A stretch of 64,000 nucleotides of DNA from Psychrobacter immobilis (GCF_904846065.1 NZ_CAJGZV010000001.1:930001-994000), one strand, 5' to 3'. Shown: positions 25,088-35,212, counted from the first letter of the stretch. Numbers and translations are program-made. Notes: a model not told the origin generated them from the sequence alone.

Positions 25088-27355
25088 ATGGTTATGAATA
25101 ATATGGATTCAAAAGACCTATCAACGTCTACGGGCGAAAAAAACAATGACGACATCGATTTAATGGCGCTGGTTTTAGTATTGTTACGTGGTTGGAAAAT
25201 CATTGCTCTCATGGCGATATTGGGGCTTTTACTAGGGCTTTTGTATACCCGCTATGTGAATCCCATCTATAAATCAGATGCGCTGATACAGATTGAAGAA
25301 AATACTCAAGGAATAGAGGCGCTTGGCGAGAGTATCTCAGAGTTGGTTGGTGCAGAAGTCAGCAAAGCGGAGACAGAAGCAGAGCTGATACGATCACGTA
25401 TGATATTGGAGCCAGTGGTTGAGCTATTGCACCTGCGCATTAAACTAACAGATCCCAATATTGGTCATCTTGATAGAATAAAAAGCAATCGTACTTACAC
25501 GCAATTAAACACACCGGATGATGTGTCTCTTGATACCGAAAATGGCATAGTAAAAGTCCGCCAATTTGATGTATCACCAGCGTACTTAAACCAATCTTTT
25601 ACACTAACAAAATCTGCTACAGGGTTTGTTTTGAGCAATGGGTTTGATGAATTTAAAGGTCAGCTTGGTCAGGCGCATCAGTTCAAAGGGTTGGACGGTC
25701 AAATTAATATTACTGTCACAGAGTTACCTGCTGATGGTTACCCAATTAATATTAGTAAGCAGACGATAAAGGCTGCGACTGACGCTATCAACAGCGCCTT
25801 ATCCGTTGAAGAAAAAGGTCAAAAAACGGGGATTATTCAGCTGTCGATGACGGGTCCCAACCAAGAGCAAATCACGACTATACTCAATCAGATCGTCCGA
25901 TCTTACGTCGATCAAAACCAATCTCGCGGTTCTGAAGAAACGACCAAAACACTTGCCTTTATGGAAACGCAGATCCCCCTATTAAAAGAAAAACTAGAGA
26001 CTTCTGAAGCACTGTTTAATGACTTTCGTAAAAAATATGGCACGATTGATGTGGGTAAAGAAGCCGAGTTGTTATTGAATGAGAAATCCCGCATCGATGA
26101 GCAGCTCAATGAGCTTAAACTCAAAAAAGCAGACCTAACCACTTATTACACCGAAGAACATCCACTGGTCATTCAAATTAATGAACAGCTCAAAGTGCTC
26201 AATAATAGAACAAGAGAGATAGATAATACTATTGCAGGTCTACCTGAAATACAGCGAGAGTTTCTAAAGCTATCAGAAGATACGGCAATCAATCGAGAAA
26301 TCTATCTAACGCTGCTCAAAAATTATGAGCAACTTAAAATCGTCAAGGCTGGTCAAATCGGCTATGCCCGTATTATCGATTCACCGACCAGTACCTTTAA
26401 TGCCATTGCACCAAATAAACTACAAATCCTGATGCTGACCACATTGATAGGCATGATGTTTGGGGTAATGCTGGTGCTCTTGAAGAACCTTGTTAGAAAT
26501 GTCGTAAAAGATCCAGAGCATTTAGAGGTCACAACGGGCATTCCTGTCATCGCAACGATTCCACGCTCACCCTTACTGTCGAGGTTGAGTAAAAAGAAGA
26601 ATACCACCCCTCGCATGCTCGCTCATGTTGATCACAGTAGTTTGAGTTATGAGGCGATCAAAAGCTTAAGAACCAATTTGATGTTTGGTATGCCAATGGG
26701 GACAGCGGTCGGGCAGCCCGCGCAAGTCATATTGATTACTGGGGAGAGCCCTGGTGTGGGCAAGTCGTTTATCGCTGCCAATTTATCAGAGGTATTTGCC
26801 CAGCTCAACAAAAAAGTCTTGGTCATAGATGGTGACATGCGCTTAGGTGAGCTGCATAAAATGTTTAATATGAGCCAACATGATGGTCTTGCCGATTATT
26901 TGTTGCAGGATAAAAAGCATTTTTCTCCGATTGATGGTACTCGATCAGACAGTGAGGTTCCTAGCTTAGGGGTCGAAAGCTTTATTCACCCCACTGGTAT
27001 GGAGTTGATTGATTTCATACCGCGCGGACGGCAACCGCATAATCCCACCTCCTTATTGATGGGCGAAAAATTCAATCATTTGATGGCAGAATTAAAAACT
27101 CAATACGATTATATTGTCATCGACTCACCCCCGATATTGGCGGCGTCAGATGCTATGGTACTTGCGCAACATGCAGACAAAGTACTCATCGTTACGAAGT
27201 TTAATCATTCAATAGAAGGGCAGCTGGTTTATGCGATCAAGCAAATGAATAAAGCCAATGTACAAGTAGATGGCATTATTCTCAATGATGTACAGCAGGG
27301 TCTTATGGATAAATATAGCTACCATTATCATTATGCCTATGGAGATAACCGCTAG
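25088..27355 (+). CDS. wzc: Wzc tyrosine autokinase and polysaccharide co-polymerase
   Basis: About 755 residues from the ATG at 25088 (TTG 25073 and ATG 25094 are alternatives). The N-terminal Wzz domain has its first membrane helix at IIALMAILGLLLGLLYT. A long periplasmic coiled-coil part (ELKLKKADLTTYYTEEHPLV) and a second helix LQILMLTTLIGMMFGVMLVL follow. The cytoplasmic BY-kinase domain has Walker A TGESPGVGKSF near residue 550, Walker A' VLVIDGDMRLG and Walker B IVIDSPPIL. The protein ends in a Tyr-rich cluster, KYSYHYHYAYGDNR, the autophosphorylation sites. It controls chain length and export together with Wza and Wzb. Confidence 0.92.
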   Translation: MVMNNMDSKDLSTSTGEKNNDDIDLMALVLVLLRGWKIIALMAILGLLLGLLYTRYVNPIYKSDALIQIEENTQGIEALGESISELVGAEVSKAETEAELIRSRMILEPVVELLHLRIKLTDPNIGHLDRIKSNRTYTQLNTPDDVSLDTENGIVKVRQFDVSPAYLNQSFTLTKSATGFVLSNGFDEFKGQLGQAHQFKGLDGQINITVTELPADGYPINISKQTIKAATDAINSALSVEEKGQKTGIIQLSMTGPNQEQITTILNQIVRSYVDQNQSRGSEETTKTLAFMETQIPLLKEKLETSEALFNDFRKKYGTIDVGKEAELLLNEKSRIDEQLNELKLKKADLTTYYTEEHPLVIQINEQLKVLNNRTREIDNTIAGLPEIQREFLKLSEDTAINREIYLTLLKNYEQLKIVKAGQIGYARIIDSPTSTFNAIAPNKLQILMLTTLIGMMFGVMLVLLKNLVRNVVKDPEHLEVTTGIPVIATIPRSPLLSRLSKKKNTTPRMLAHVDHSSLSYEAIKSLRTNLMFGMPMGTAVGQPAQVILITGESPGVGKSFIAANLSEVFAQLNKKVLVIDGDMRLGELHKMFNMSQHDGLADYLLQDKKHFSPIDGTRSDSEVPSLGVESFIHPTGMELIDFIPRGRQPHNPTSLLMGEKFNHLMAELKTQYDYIVIDSPPILAASDAMVLAQHADKVLIVTKFNHSIEGQLVYAIKQMNKANVQVDGIILNDVQQGLMDKYSYHYHYAYGDNR

Positions 27356-27404
27356 TTTGCGTGGTTGTCGCTCATAAGCAAACCAACTTAATTGGGTGGA
27401 TATT

Positions 27405-29408
27405 ATGTTTATAAAAACAGAGTCAAACAATGCTTATCAATCGTCCAGTGGTTTTAATCAATGGTCGAAGCGTATGGCTCTGTATTTATTGTCATTACCA
27501 CGCCTGACTAAAAGTACCCTCTTATTTAGTATAGATTTTGCCATGTCGATCTTTTGCCTATTATTGGCATTGATGCTACGACAAGGGTATATGGCCTCTC
27601 ATATCAGTCTTGCAGCATTGGCTTTTTATGCATTCGTGCCGGTTGCTAGCTTATATCTTATTGGTTTTTATCGCAGCGCCTCTCGAGGGTTTTTTGATGC
27701 AGTGATGGGTCGTGTGCTGCAACTGTTTTTTTTACTTATTATTGTTTATCAAGTCATCATTTATTTGAGCCCATCAGCGACAATACCGCGCTCAGCCCCC
27801 GTTATATTTTTATTTCTATTTTTTATTTGGCTGTGGAATAGTAGGCTCATGATCCGCGCGTTACTGAAACGTCTACAGGGTGCAGGTCAAAGCCGTCGTC
27901 CAGATGCCTGTTGTGACAACGTGATTATCTATGGTGCAGGAGAAGCTGGTCGAGAGTTGCTAGAAAGTTTGAGGCATTCTTATCAGTACAATGTGGTGGC
28001 ATATATCGATGATGATCCGCAGCTTACTGGGGCTTATTTACATGGCAAACAAATATATGCGGCTCACGCGCTTCCGTGGTTGATAGAAAAACTCAATGTG
28101 GCGCAGGTGATTTTAGCCATGCCCTCTATGAGCCGTGCTCGTAAAAAACAGATTATGGACAGTCTGTCAGGTATCTCCGTTAAGATAAAAGACTTGCCAA
28201 GCTTACGTGAGCTTGCTGATGAGATAGTAACCGTCAGTCATATACGACCCGTTGACATACTAGATGTGCTCGAACGAGAAACGGTCGAACCTGTTGCGGA
28301 GTTGCTACAAAAAAATATCACGGGCAAAAATGTTCTCGTTACCGGGGCAGGTGGTTCAATCGGTAGTGAGCTGTGTCGGCAAATCATCAAAAATAAGCCT
28401 AAATGCTTGGTGCTATATGAACAGTCTGAGTATGCTTTATACACTATAGATCAAGAACTTGGTAATCTAAAAACAGCGAATGCTGATTATCAAAATATTG
28501 AGATTATTAGCATTATCGGCAGTGTCAGTAACGAAAAAAAATTAATCAATATATTCGAAAAAAACCATATAAAAACGATTTATCACGCTGCAGCCTATAA
28601 GCATGTGCCTATTGTTGAGTCCAATCCCTTTGAGGGCACCATCAATAATACCAAAGGCACCTACCATTGTGCCCGTGCTGCGATACAGGCTCGCGTTGAG
28701 ACTTTTGTGCTGATTTCTACTGACAAAGCCGTGCGACCTACCAATGTCATGGGAGCGTCCAAACGCTTGGCTGAGTTGGTCTGCCAAGGATTGAGCCAAA
28801 GTAACAGTCAGACTTGTTTTAGCATGGTGCGTTTTGGCAATGTTTTAGGGTCATCAGGCTCTGTGGTGCCGTTATTTACCAAACAGATTGAGCAAGGAGG
28901 TCCGATCACCATCACTCATCCAGACATCACACGCTATTTTATGACGATTCCAGAAGCGGCCAGTTTGGTTATTCAGGCAGGTGCGATGGCATTCGGTGGT
29001 GAAGTGTTTGTGCTTGATATGGGCGCGCCCGTCAAAATTGTTGATCTGGCAAAACGTATGATTCGTTTGACAGGTTGTGAGCTAAAAGATGATAGCAATC
29101 CCAATGGCGATATCGAAATCGTATTTACTGGCTTGAGACCGGGTGAAAAGCTCTACGAGGAGTTAATCATTGGTGAAGACAATATCGAACCTACTTTTCA
29201 TCCATTGATTATGCAAGCAATGGAGCACAGCTTTCCTTTGCAAGATATCGAAAATATTTTATTTGAATTTGCAGAAAAAGCAAAGCAGCAGGATGTGGTC
29301 TGGCTAAAAACACAGTTTAAGTTTTTTGTCGAAGGTTACCGAGAAGGGTCTGATAAAGATGGCGAGGTAGAGAAAGTAGATACCACACTGACAGATGAAA
29401 TGGGTTAA
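27405..29408 (+). CDS. membrane-bound nucleotide-sugar 4,6-dehydratase (WbpM/PglF/CapD type)
   Basis: About 667 residues from the ATG at 27405, preceded by GGTGGA (a GTG at 27396 is an alternative). Four N-terminal membrane helices are followed by a first Rossmann domain (IIYGAGEAGRELLESL) and a second, catalytic SDR domain with VLVTGAGGSIGSELCRQI. The active-site region STDKAVRPTNVMGASKR has Met in place of the usual Tyr, as in WbpM. Such enzymes remove water from UDP-GlcNAc to give UDP-4-keto-6-deoxy-GlcNAc. With the aminotransferase at 40217 this would start a 4-amino-4,6-dideoxy sugar such as an N-acetylbacillosamine precursor. Confidence 0.9.
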   Translation: MFIKTESNNAYQSSSGFNQWSKRMALYLLSLPRLTKSTLLFSIDFAMSIFCLLLALMLRQGYMASHISLAALAFYAFVPVASLYLIGFYRSASRGFFDAVMGRVLQLFFLLIIVYQVIIYLSPSATIPRSAPVIFLFLFFIWLWNSRLMIRALLKRLQGAGQSRRPDACCDNVIIYGAGEAGRELLESLRHSYQYNVVAYIDDDPQLTGAYLHGKQIYAAHALPWLIEKLNVAQVILAMPSMSRARKKQIMDSLSGISVKIKDLPSLRELADEIVTVSHIRPVDILDVLERETVEPVAELLQKNITGKNVLVTGAGGSIGSELCRQIIKNKPKCLVLYEQSEYALYTIDQELGNLKTANADYQNIEIISIIGSVSNEKKLINIFEKNHIKTIYHAAAYKHVPIVESNPFEGTINNTKGTYHCARAAIQARVETFVLISTDKAVRPTNVMGASKRLAELVCQGLSQSNSQTCFSMVRFGNVLGSSGSVVPLFTKQIEQGGPITITHPDITRYFMTIPEAASLVIQAGAMAFGGEVFVLDMGAPVKIVDLAKRMIRLTGCELKDDSNPNGDIEIVFTGLRPGEKLYEELIIGEDNIEPTFHPLIMQAMEHSFPLQDIENILFEFAEKAKQQDVVWLKTQFKFFVEGYREGSDKDGEVEKVDTTLTDEMG

Positions 29409-29474
29409 TAGAGAGAGGCGCGCTGTCATAAATTCCTTACAAGTTCTGTGAGTCACTAAATTGGACAATATGTC

Positions 29475-30791
29475 ATGAGCTCTGGAGTATTTTCATCGAT
29501 ACAGAGCACAATAAACAGGTTGAAAACCAGTCACTTTGTGCGAGATGTGGTCATGGTCGGTGGCGGGATTGCTGCTGGACAGGCCATCGCCATGATTTTT
29601 ATGCCATTTCTTACCAGACTATATAGACCTGAGGATTTCGGTATCGCTGCTGCCTTTACTGCTATCGTCAGCATTATTACGCCGATTGCCACTATGGGCT
29701 ATGCCAATGCAATCGTGATGCCTGACAGTGATGAGGATGCTGCGGCCATTGCCCGATTGTCCATATTGCTCAGTGTGGTTATAGCTGTCCTCTCATTCAT
29801 TGTTGTCTATGTCGGCAAGTTTTATTTGGCAAGTTGGATGGGTATGGAAAGCACGCCAAACATGCTATATCTCATACCATTAACGCTATTAGTCGGTGCT
29901 TTTCTTTCTGTCGCTGATCAGTCTGCTATTAGAGTGGGCTTATTTAAAGCGAAAGCTCGGGCTTATGTGGAAAGCAAGCTTGTGACAGATAGTAGTAAGC
30001 TGATAGGCGGTATGCTAGCACCTTCAGGGATGTTGCTTATTTTATTGACGATAGCAGGGCAGCTCACAAACTTTATCATGCAGATGCTTCGTGTACCTAG
30101 AGTAGGTGTGTTAAATGTGCGTCATTGGTTTGGTACTAAGGGTGTTCGACATGCCGCCATATCGCAGCGTGATTTTGCGATATATCGTATGCCACAAAGT
30201 ATCCTGAATGCGGCTTCAGTGGGGTTGCCAACTATCTTGTTAGCATCACTATTTAGTGCCTCTTCTGCAGGGCAGTATTCGTTGGCTGTCCTTGTGCTTG
30301 GTGCACCCGCGATGCTGTTAGGTCAGGCGGTTGGAGAGGTTTTCTATCCTAAAATTACGCGTGCCATCACAGCAAATTCACCTGAGGCTTATCAATTTTT
30401 ATTAAAAGTGACGTTGATTTTATTGGTGGTTGGTATTGTGCCATTCGGTACGGTGTTCGTTTTTGGTGATTATCTTTTTTCTTTAGTGTTCGGTGTAGAG
30501 TGGGCATTGGCAGGTAGTTATTCGCAGTGGCTGTCTATTTGGCTTTTGACCAGTTTAGTGTCTGGTGCGAGTACTGCGGCATTGCCAGCATTGCGTTTAC
30601 AGCGATTTCTTTTGATTAGAGAAGTGTTTGCAGTGGTATTTCGTGCTGCAGCGCTGTATGTAGGTTTTGACGTTTTTGAGTCAGATATGATAGCCATTGC
30701 CCTTTTCTCATTTGTTGGGGTTTTGCTCAGTTTATCTATCATTTATGTTGCTTTTCGGCGTCTTGTTCATATCGATGAAGTGGAGCAGTAG
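29475..30791 (+). CDS. wzx: Wzx-like polysaccharide flippase
   Basis: A 438-residue protein with about twelve hydrophobic segments and the start MVGGGIAAGQAIAMIFMPFLTRLY typical of MATE/PST-type O-unit flippases (only part of it matters: GGGIAAGQAIAMIF and FLTRLYRPEDFG). Further marks are FAIYRMPQSILNAASVGLP and LGQAVGEVFYPKI. It should carry the undecaprenyl-linked repeat unit across the inner membrane. It is the only flippase in the locus and is matched by the EpsG-like polymerase at 36468, supporting a Wzx/Wzy-dependent pathway. Confidence 0.85.
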   Translation: MSSGVFSSIQSTINRLKTSHFVRDVVMVGGGIAAGQAIAMIFMPFLTRLYRPEDFGIAAAFTAIVSIITPIATMGYANAIVMPDSDEDAAAIARLSILLSVVIAVLSFIVVYVGKFYLASWMGMESTPNMLYLIPLTLLVGAFLSVADQSAIRVGLFKAKARAYVESKLVTDSSKLIGGMLAPSGMLLILLTIAGQLTNFIMQMLRVPRVGVLNVRHWFGTKGVRHAAISQRDFAIYRMPQSILNAASVGLPTILLASLFSASSAGQYSLAVLVLGAPAMLLGQAVGEVFYPKITRAITANSPEAYQFLLKVTLILLVVGIVPFGTVFVFGDYLFSLVFGVEWALAGSYSQWLSIWLLTSLVSGASTAALPALRLQRFLLIREVFAVVFRAAALYVGFDVFESDMIAIALFSFVGVLLSLSIIYVAFRRLVHIDEVEQ

Positions 30792-30860
30792 GTATGTTTT
30801 TTGACTGCTTTGAATGTCATAAAGGATATGTATGAGAAGTCTCAACTTGAGAGGCTCACT

Positions 30861-31877
30861 ATGATTTCAGTCATTATCGCTGCATTTAATGCCGCTGCTA
30901 CTATTGATCGTTGTATTAATAGTATTGACGTTGCGAAAAAGAATCACGACATTGAACTGATAGTCATTGACGATGGTTCTAAAGATCATACTGCTAGCCT
31001 ATTGCATAGCTGGGCGAGTGCTAGGTCATGGATTACGGTGAAATATCAAAAAAATGCAGGCGTGGCAGAGGCTCGTAATACTGGGCTCGATATCGCAACC
31101 GGCAATTACATCGTTTTTATAGACGCGGATGACACCATTGATGATTGGTATTTTGATTTTGTCTTTGAACAAGCTGTAGATCGAGATGTCGAGATGTTGG
31201 CATTTGGTCATAAACGCATGATGCTGGATGGCTCTGTTATTGAGCGTCCTAATAGTGAGGCAGAATACTCACGGCAAGATATCGAAATGCTACAACTGAG
31301 AGTGACAGAGAATAGACATATATATTGGTACGCCTGCACCAAGGTGTATAGCAAAAATTTAATTGCAGAGCTGCGTTTCGATAGCGACGTCAAATTTGGT
31401 GAGGATGGTATTTTTAATATCGCATGTCTAAGCAAAGCGAATCGTTTATCGGTGCTGCCAGACTGTCCATACAACTACTATGAAAATGCGACCTCTATAA
31501 CAAGCTCACAATATAAATCAGGGCTTCTGGAGTCCATTGAAGCGGACTATACAGCCAGAGTCAGGATACATGATTGGTCGATCAGTGCTACTGAGAAGCA
31601 AGTGCTATTATCGGACTTTGCTCGTAGTTATGTCGAGCATATTCTGCCATATTTACTTAATAATTTGGCGCATATCGATATGAAAAAGCGTCGTGCAGAG
31701 CTGGTTAAAATACGCCAGTCTTTCGTCTATCAGAACTGTTTGCCGCATTATTATCAACGACATCCTGCACGTGGCATTCGTATCTTGATTTCATGTTTTT
31801 CACGGCGTTGGTATGTTATGACGCTGGTTTTTCTTCAACTGTCTTGGTCTAAAGCAAAGGTGAAAAAATATGCTTAA
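30861..31877 (+). CDS. family 2 glycosyltransferase
   Basis: A 338-residue GT-A fold enzyme. The ATG at 30861, with GAGAGG nearby upstream, is preferred to the TTG at 30801, because family members start directly with MISVIIAAFNAAATIDRC. The nucleotide-binding acidic site reads ELIVIDDGSKDHT and the metal-binding DxD motif is FIDADD. It adds one sugar to the growing repeat unit on the inner face of the inner membrane; donor and acceptor cannot be told. Its end overlaps the next gene by eight bases. Confidence 0.88.
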   Translation: MISVIIAAFNAAATIDRCINSIDVAKKNHDIELIVIDDGSKDHTASLLHSWASARSWITVKYQKNAGVAEARNTGLDIATGNYIVFIDADDTIDDWYFDFVFEQAVDRDVEMLAFGHKRMMLDGSVIERPNSEAEYSRQDIEMLQLRVTENRHIYWYACTKVYSKNLIAELRFDSDVKFGEDGIFNIACLSKANRLSVLPDCPYNYYENATSITSSQYKSGLLESIEADYTARVRIHDWSISATEKQVLLSDFARSYVEHILPYLLNNLAHIDMKKRRAELVKIRQSFVYQNCLPHYYQRHPARGIRILISCFSRRWYVMTLVFLQLSWSKAKVKKYA

Positions 31878-33060
31878 TATTGATTTGTTGCCTCAGCCTT
31901 TACGCAGTGACGAGAAGGGTCAAAAGCGCTGTTGTTTACTGCAACAGACAACAGCTAGCGGGCAAATGACTGAGAAGGCATTGTGGTTTTTATATCCAGC
32001 GAACTTGCCAATGCCAGAAGACGATGATTGTGATGCTTATTTACTGGCCACATTGTTGCCCGCGATGCAGATGCGAGCAGCCATTCATGTGCATGGTAGC
32101 GTGTCGCATGAGCTATTAGCCAACCTGACAGAGCTACAGTATGTTTGGAATAAGTGGTTGCCAGAGCGTTATTTTTTGATTGATATACAAGTTGATCGTA
32201 TTAGAGAGAGCGACGTACAAGTAGATGGTGCGATTGCTGCATTTTCTGGTGGCGTTGATGCTCAGTTTACCGCTTATCGTCATGCGACAGGCAGAGCAGG
32301 ATACGCCACACGAAATATTAAAGCAGGGGTTTTTGTGCATGGCTTTGATATACCTCTAGATGATACAGAAGGCTTTGCCAGTGCAGCAAAAATAGCGGCA
32401 AACACACTCGCAGATATCAATATCGAGCTATTGCCAGTTGAGACAAATATTCGCACGCTTTGGTCTATCAACTGGGAAGACTATCATGCTGCTGCTATTG
32501 CCTCAGTATTATGCGGCTTGAAACGATATGTAGGAATTGGGCTCATTGGTAGCGGCGATTCTTATGATGTATTAATTAGTCCTTGGGGCTCACACCCCAT
32601 CACTGACCCGCTGCTAAGTTCTGGCGACTTTAGACTCATTCATGATGGTGCAGGCTTTAGTCGTTCAGAGAAGCTTCAAGCGCTTGCAGAATGGCCATTG
32701 GGTATAGAGAATTTACGTGTCTGTTGGGCGGGTGATCAAAATGATAGCAACTGTGGTCGCTGTGAAAAATGTGTTAGGACGCGTCTCAATTTTTTGGTTG
32801 CAGGTATAGATAACCCTCAATGTTTTAGCGAGCCCATGGACTCATCACTTTTTAAATCAATGGCTCTAAAGGGCAGGGCTGTCAGCATAGATTGGAAGTT
32901 AATTCGTCATGAGATGATTAAAACGGGTAGAGGTCTTGAATGGCTGCCATACATTGAAAAAGCACTCAAACGTAAACCGCCTCCTAACTTGAATAAATTG
33001 TTTCCTGTTGGCTCAAGGCGTCGTATGTGGGTGAAAAAGCTGTTAATGAGAAACGAATAA
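31870..33060 (+). CDS. QueC-like PP-loop protein with four-Cys zinc motif, function unknown
   Basis: A 396-residue protein. Residues 126-130 are SGGVD, the pyrophosphate loop of N-type ATP pyrophosphatases, and IGLIGSGDSYD and DPLLSSGDFRLIHDG follow. The C-terminal part has CWAGDQNDSNCGRCEKC (Cys285, 295, 298, 301) and then a basic VRTR, the spacing of the zinc site in QueC (7-cyano-7-deazaguanine synthase). The first 110 residues are a separate region I do not recognise. PP-loop enzymes activate a carboxylate or carbonyl with ATP, often before amidation or thiolation. Here it is locked into the polysaccharide operon (8-base overlap with the glycosyltransferase, 13 bases to the pyruvyl transferase), so it probably modifies a sugar acid or other substituent. 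No queuosine genes are nearby. Confidence 0.7.
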   Translation: MLNIDLLPQPLRSDEKGQKRCCLLQQTTASGQMTEKALWFLYPANLPMPEDDDCDAYLLATLLPAMQMRAAIHVHGSVSHELLANLTELQYVWNKWLPERYFLIDIQVDRIRESDVQVDGAIAAFSGGVDAQFTAYRHATGRAGYATRNIKAGVFVHGFDIPLDDTEGFASAAKIAANTLADINIELLPVETNIRTLWSINWEDYHAAAIASVLCGLKRYVGIGLIGSGDSYDVLISPWGSHPITDPLLSSGDFRLIHDGAGFSRSEKLQALAEWPLGIENLRVCWAGDQNDSNCGRCEKCVRTRLNFLVAGIDNPQCFSEPMDSSLFKSMALKGRAVSIDWKLIRHEMIKTGRGLEWLPYIEKALKRKPPPNLNKLFPVGSRRRMWVKKLLMRNE

Positions 33061-33073
33061 GGGAGCATTAAAA

Positions 33074-34156
33074 ATGAATATTGCTGCTATAAAAAAGCTC
33101 ATTCCGCTCAGATTAAAAAAACACTTAGCCGCCTATATGGGAGCGAGAAGTTTACCGTTACCAACTGGTAAACGGTGCTTTATTTTTCTTGCCGCCGACT
33201 ATGGCAATATTGGTGATATTGCTATTTCTCACGCGCAAAAGCAGTATTTGCAACGTGTGCTGACGGATTATGATGTTGTTAGTGTGGCTATCAGTCAAAC
33301 CAGATTTGTGCTCAATGCCATTAAACAGCAAATAAAAGAGACGGATATCGTTACTATCATCGGCGGCGGTAATATGGGTGGCACGTATCCTGATATTGAG
33401 GAGCTGCGCCAATTAGTCATCAAGTCATTTCCTGCCAATCGTATCGTTTGTTTTCCTCAGACACTAGATTGGAATGATTCTATTCAATCTAAACGTGCCT
33501 TGCAGCGTATTGTAAAAGTCTACGCCAAGCATCCAGATATACATGTTTTTGCCAGAGAGTCGATAACAGCGGCAAAACTCATCGAGCTTTTTGCTGAGTA
33601 CAGTAATGTGCATATTGGTCTCGTACCAGATATTGTGATGAGCGCTAATGCCACAGTGCTGGGTACGACAGATTGCTTAGCGCCTTCAGGTATTTTGCGC
33701 TGCTTACGAGATGACAAAGAAGCCGCATTATCAGCTGAGCAATACGCCATGATAGACAAAGCCTTAGCAGATACTGGCTATCAGATTGAAAAGACCGATA
33801 CACACGCTGGTGGTTCGCAACTCGATGAGGCACATTGCACAAAATTACTGACGGACAAGCTTAGTCAATTCCGTGCTGCAAAATTGGTCGTGACTGACCG
33901 GCTGCATGGCATGATTTTATGTTTGCTATCGGGTACGCCGTGCTTGGTACTCCCGAACGCCAATCATAAGATAAGACAGACGCAGTTGGACTGGTTAGGC
34001 GGTCATCCAAGGCTGGTGTTTTTAGAATTGGAAGAGATTGCTGATATTGCAACATTCATCGATAGCCTCCTGTCCCTGCCTCACGGTACGATGGATGAGT
34101 CTCCAGTTGATATAGCTGAGTATGATGACCTAAAAAAAGCGCTGGTAGCGATATGA
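33074..34156 (+). CDS. polysaccharide pyruvyl transferase family protein
   Basis: A 360-residue protein of the PS_pyruv_trans family (CsaB, ExoV, WcaK type). Marks are the N-terminal FIFLAADYGNIGDIAISHA, the IIGGGNMGGTYPDIEEL loop and the C-terminal VTDRLHGMILCLLSGTPCL. Family members transfer a ketal pyruvate from phosphoenolpyruvate to a sugar, adding a negative charge to the polymer; some related members have other donors. The stop overlaps the ATG of the next glycosyltransferase gene (ATGA). Confidence 0.85.
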   Translation: MNIAAIKKLIPLRLKKHLAAYMGARSLPLPTGKRCFIFLAADYGNIGDIAISHAQKQYLQRVLTDYDVVSVAISQTRFVLNAIKQQIKETDIVTIIGGGNMGGTYPDIEELRQLVIKSFPANRIVCFPQTLDWNDSIQSKRALQRIVKVYAKHPDIHVFARESITAAKLIELFAEYSNVHIGLVPDIVMSANATVLGTTDCLAPSGILRCLRDDKEAALSAEQYAMIDKALADTGYQIEKTDTHAGGSQLDEAHCTKLLTDKLSQFRAAKLVVTDRLHGMILCLLSGTPCLVLPNANHKIRQTQLDWLGGHPRLVFLELEEIADIATFIDSLLSLPHGTMDESPVDIAEYDDLKKALVAI

Positions 34157-35166
34157 CGACTATCGAAACGCCATTAGTGAGTGTCATCGTACCAGTGTAT
34201 AACGTTGCGTCATATATCGATGCTTGCTTGGCATCCATTAAGCAGCAGACTTATCAGAATATTGAAATTATCGTTGTAGAAGATTGCTCCACTGATGATT
34301 CAAACCAAGCACTCGCGTCACATCTCATAGATGAGCGTATAAAAGTCATTCAGCATCATAAAAACAGCGGTCTTTCTGCGGCACGTAATACTGGTATCAA
34401 GTCTGCGATAGGCGAATATATGATGTTCGTTGATTCTGATGACATTATAGACTCTCGATTGGTGGCAGCGTGTGTGGATTGTGCGCTCACCACGCACGCA
34501 GAGGGCGTGACGTATGGCTTTACACCATTCAAAGATGGCATCACAGAGACAGATCTGCCGTATCCCGCTAGCAATTTAGCATTTGAGGCAACCAAAATAG
34601 ACGGCTCATATTTTAGCTTACCGCATTTTGCATGGCTCAAATTTATTAAATCTAGCGCAGTGCGGTCGGCCTCGTTACAGTTCCCAGTGGGTCTGTACTA
34701 CGAAGATTGGCCTTTTCATTGGCATCTTGGCTTAGCTACTAATATTAAGTATCACCTGCCCATTGATTTTTATCTATACAGACAGCGTGGCACGTCGATC
34801 ACAGGGTCAACAGATAAAAAGCTATTAGACCTTTTCGTTATCCATGCAGAAGTCATCAGTTTAGTAGAGGACTATCAAGCGGATGAGGTTAAAAAAACGC
34901 TCGCCAATAAAATTAAACAAAGTCATTGGATTATCCTTACTCGTATAGATAATGACTATTTATCAGCTGCAGTAGCACAAGCTAAAAAAGCAGATAAAAC
35001 GTTACGACTAAAGGGTTATAAGAGCGATTTGACCGTAAGAAATATGATGATTAGTAATATCGTACGTATGCCGACGCAAGTTGCCTTGCTGATGTTACAG
35101 GTGCTTCGTCAAGCGCTAGACAAAAGAGCAAGGGTTAAAGGTCAAGAGCAAGCAGATTCAGAATAG
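34153..35166 (+). CDS. family 2 glycosyltransferase
   Basis: A 337-residue GT-A enzyme whose ATG overlaps the preceding stop. Marks are LVSVIVPVYNVASYIDACL, the acidic site IIVVEDCSTDD, SAARNTGIKSAIGEYMMFVD with the metal-binding DSDD, and EDWPFHWHLG, which corresponds to the catalytic-base ED motif of family 2. It likely adds one sugar to the repeat unit; the specificity is not readable. Confidence 0.88.
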   Translation: MTTIETPLVSVIVPVYNVASYIDACLASIKQQTYQNIEIIVVEDCSTDDSNQALASHLIDERIKVIQHHKNSGLSAARNTGIKSAIGEYMMFVDSDDIIDSRLVAACVDCALTTHAEGVTYGFTPFKDGITETDLPYPASNLAFEATKIDGSYFSLPHFAWLKFIKSSAVRSASLQFPVGLYYEDWPFHWHLGLATNIKYHLPIDFYLYRQRGTSITGSTDKKLLDLFVIHAEVISLVEDYQADEVKKTLANKIKQSHWIILTRIDNDYLSAAVAQAKKADKTLRLKGYKSDLTVRNMMISNIVRMPTQVALLMLQVLRQALDKRARVKGQEQADSE

Positions 35167-35212
35167 TTTTGAAAAATACGTTTGGTTTTATGGCTTCTTA
35201 ATAGGTAAAGAG

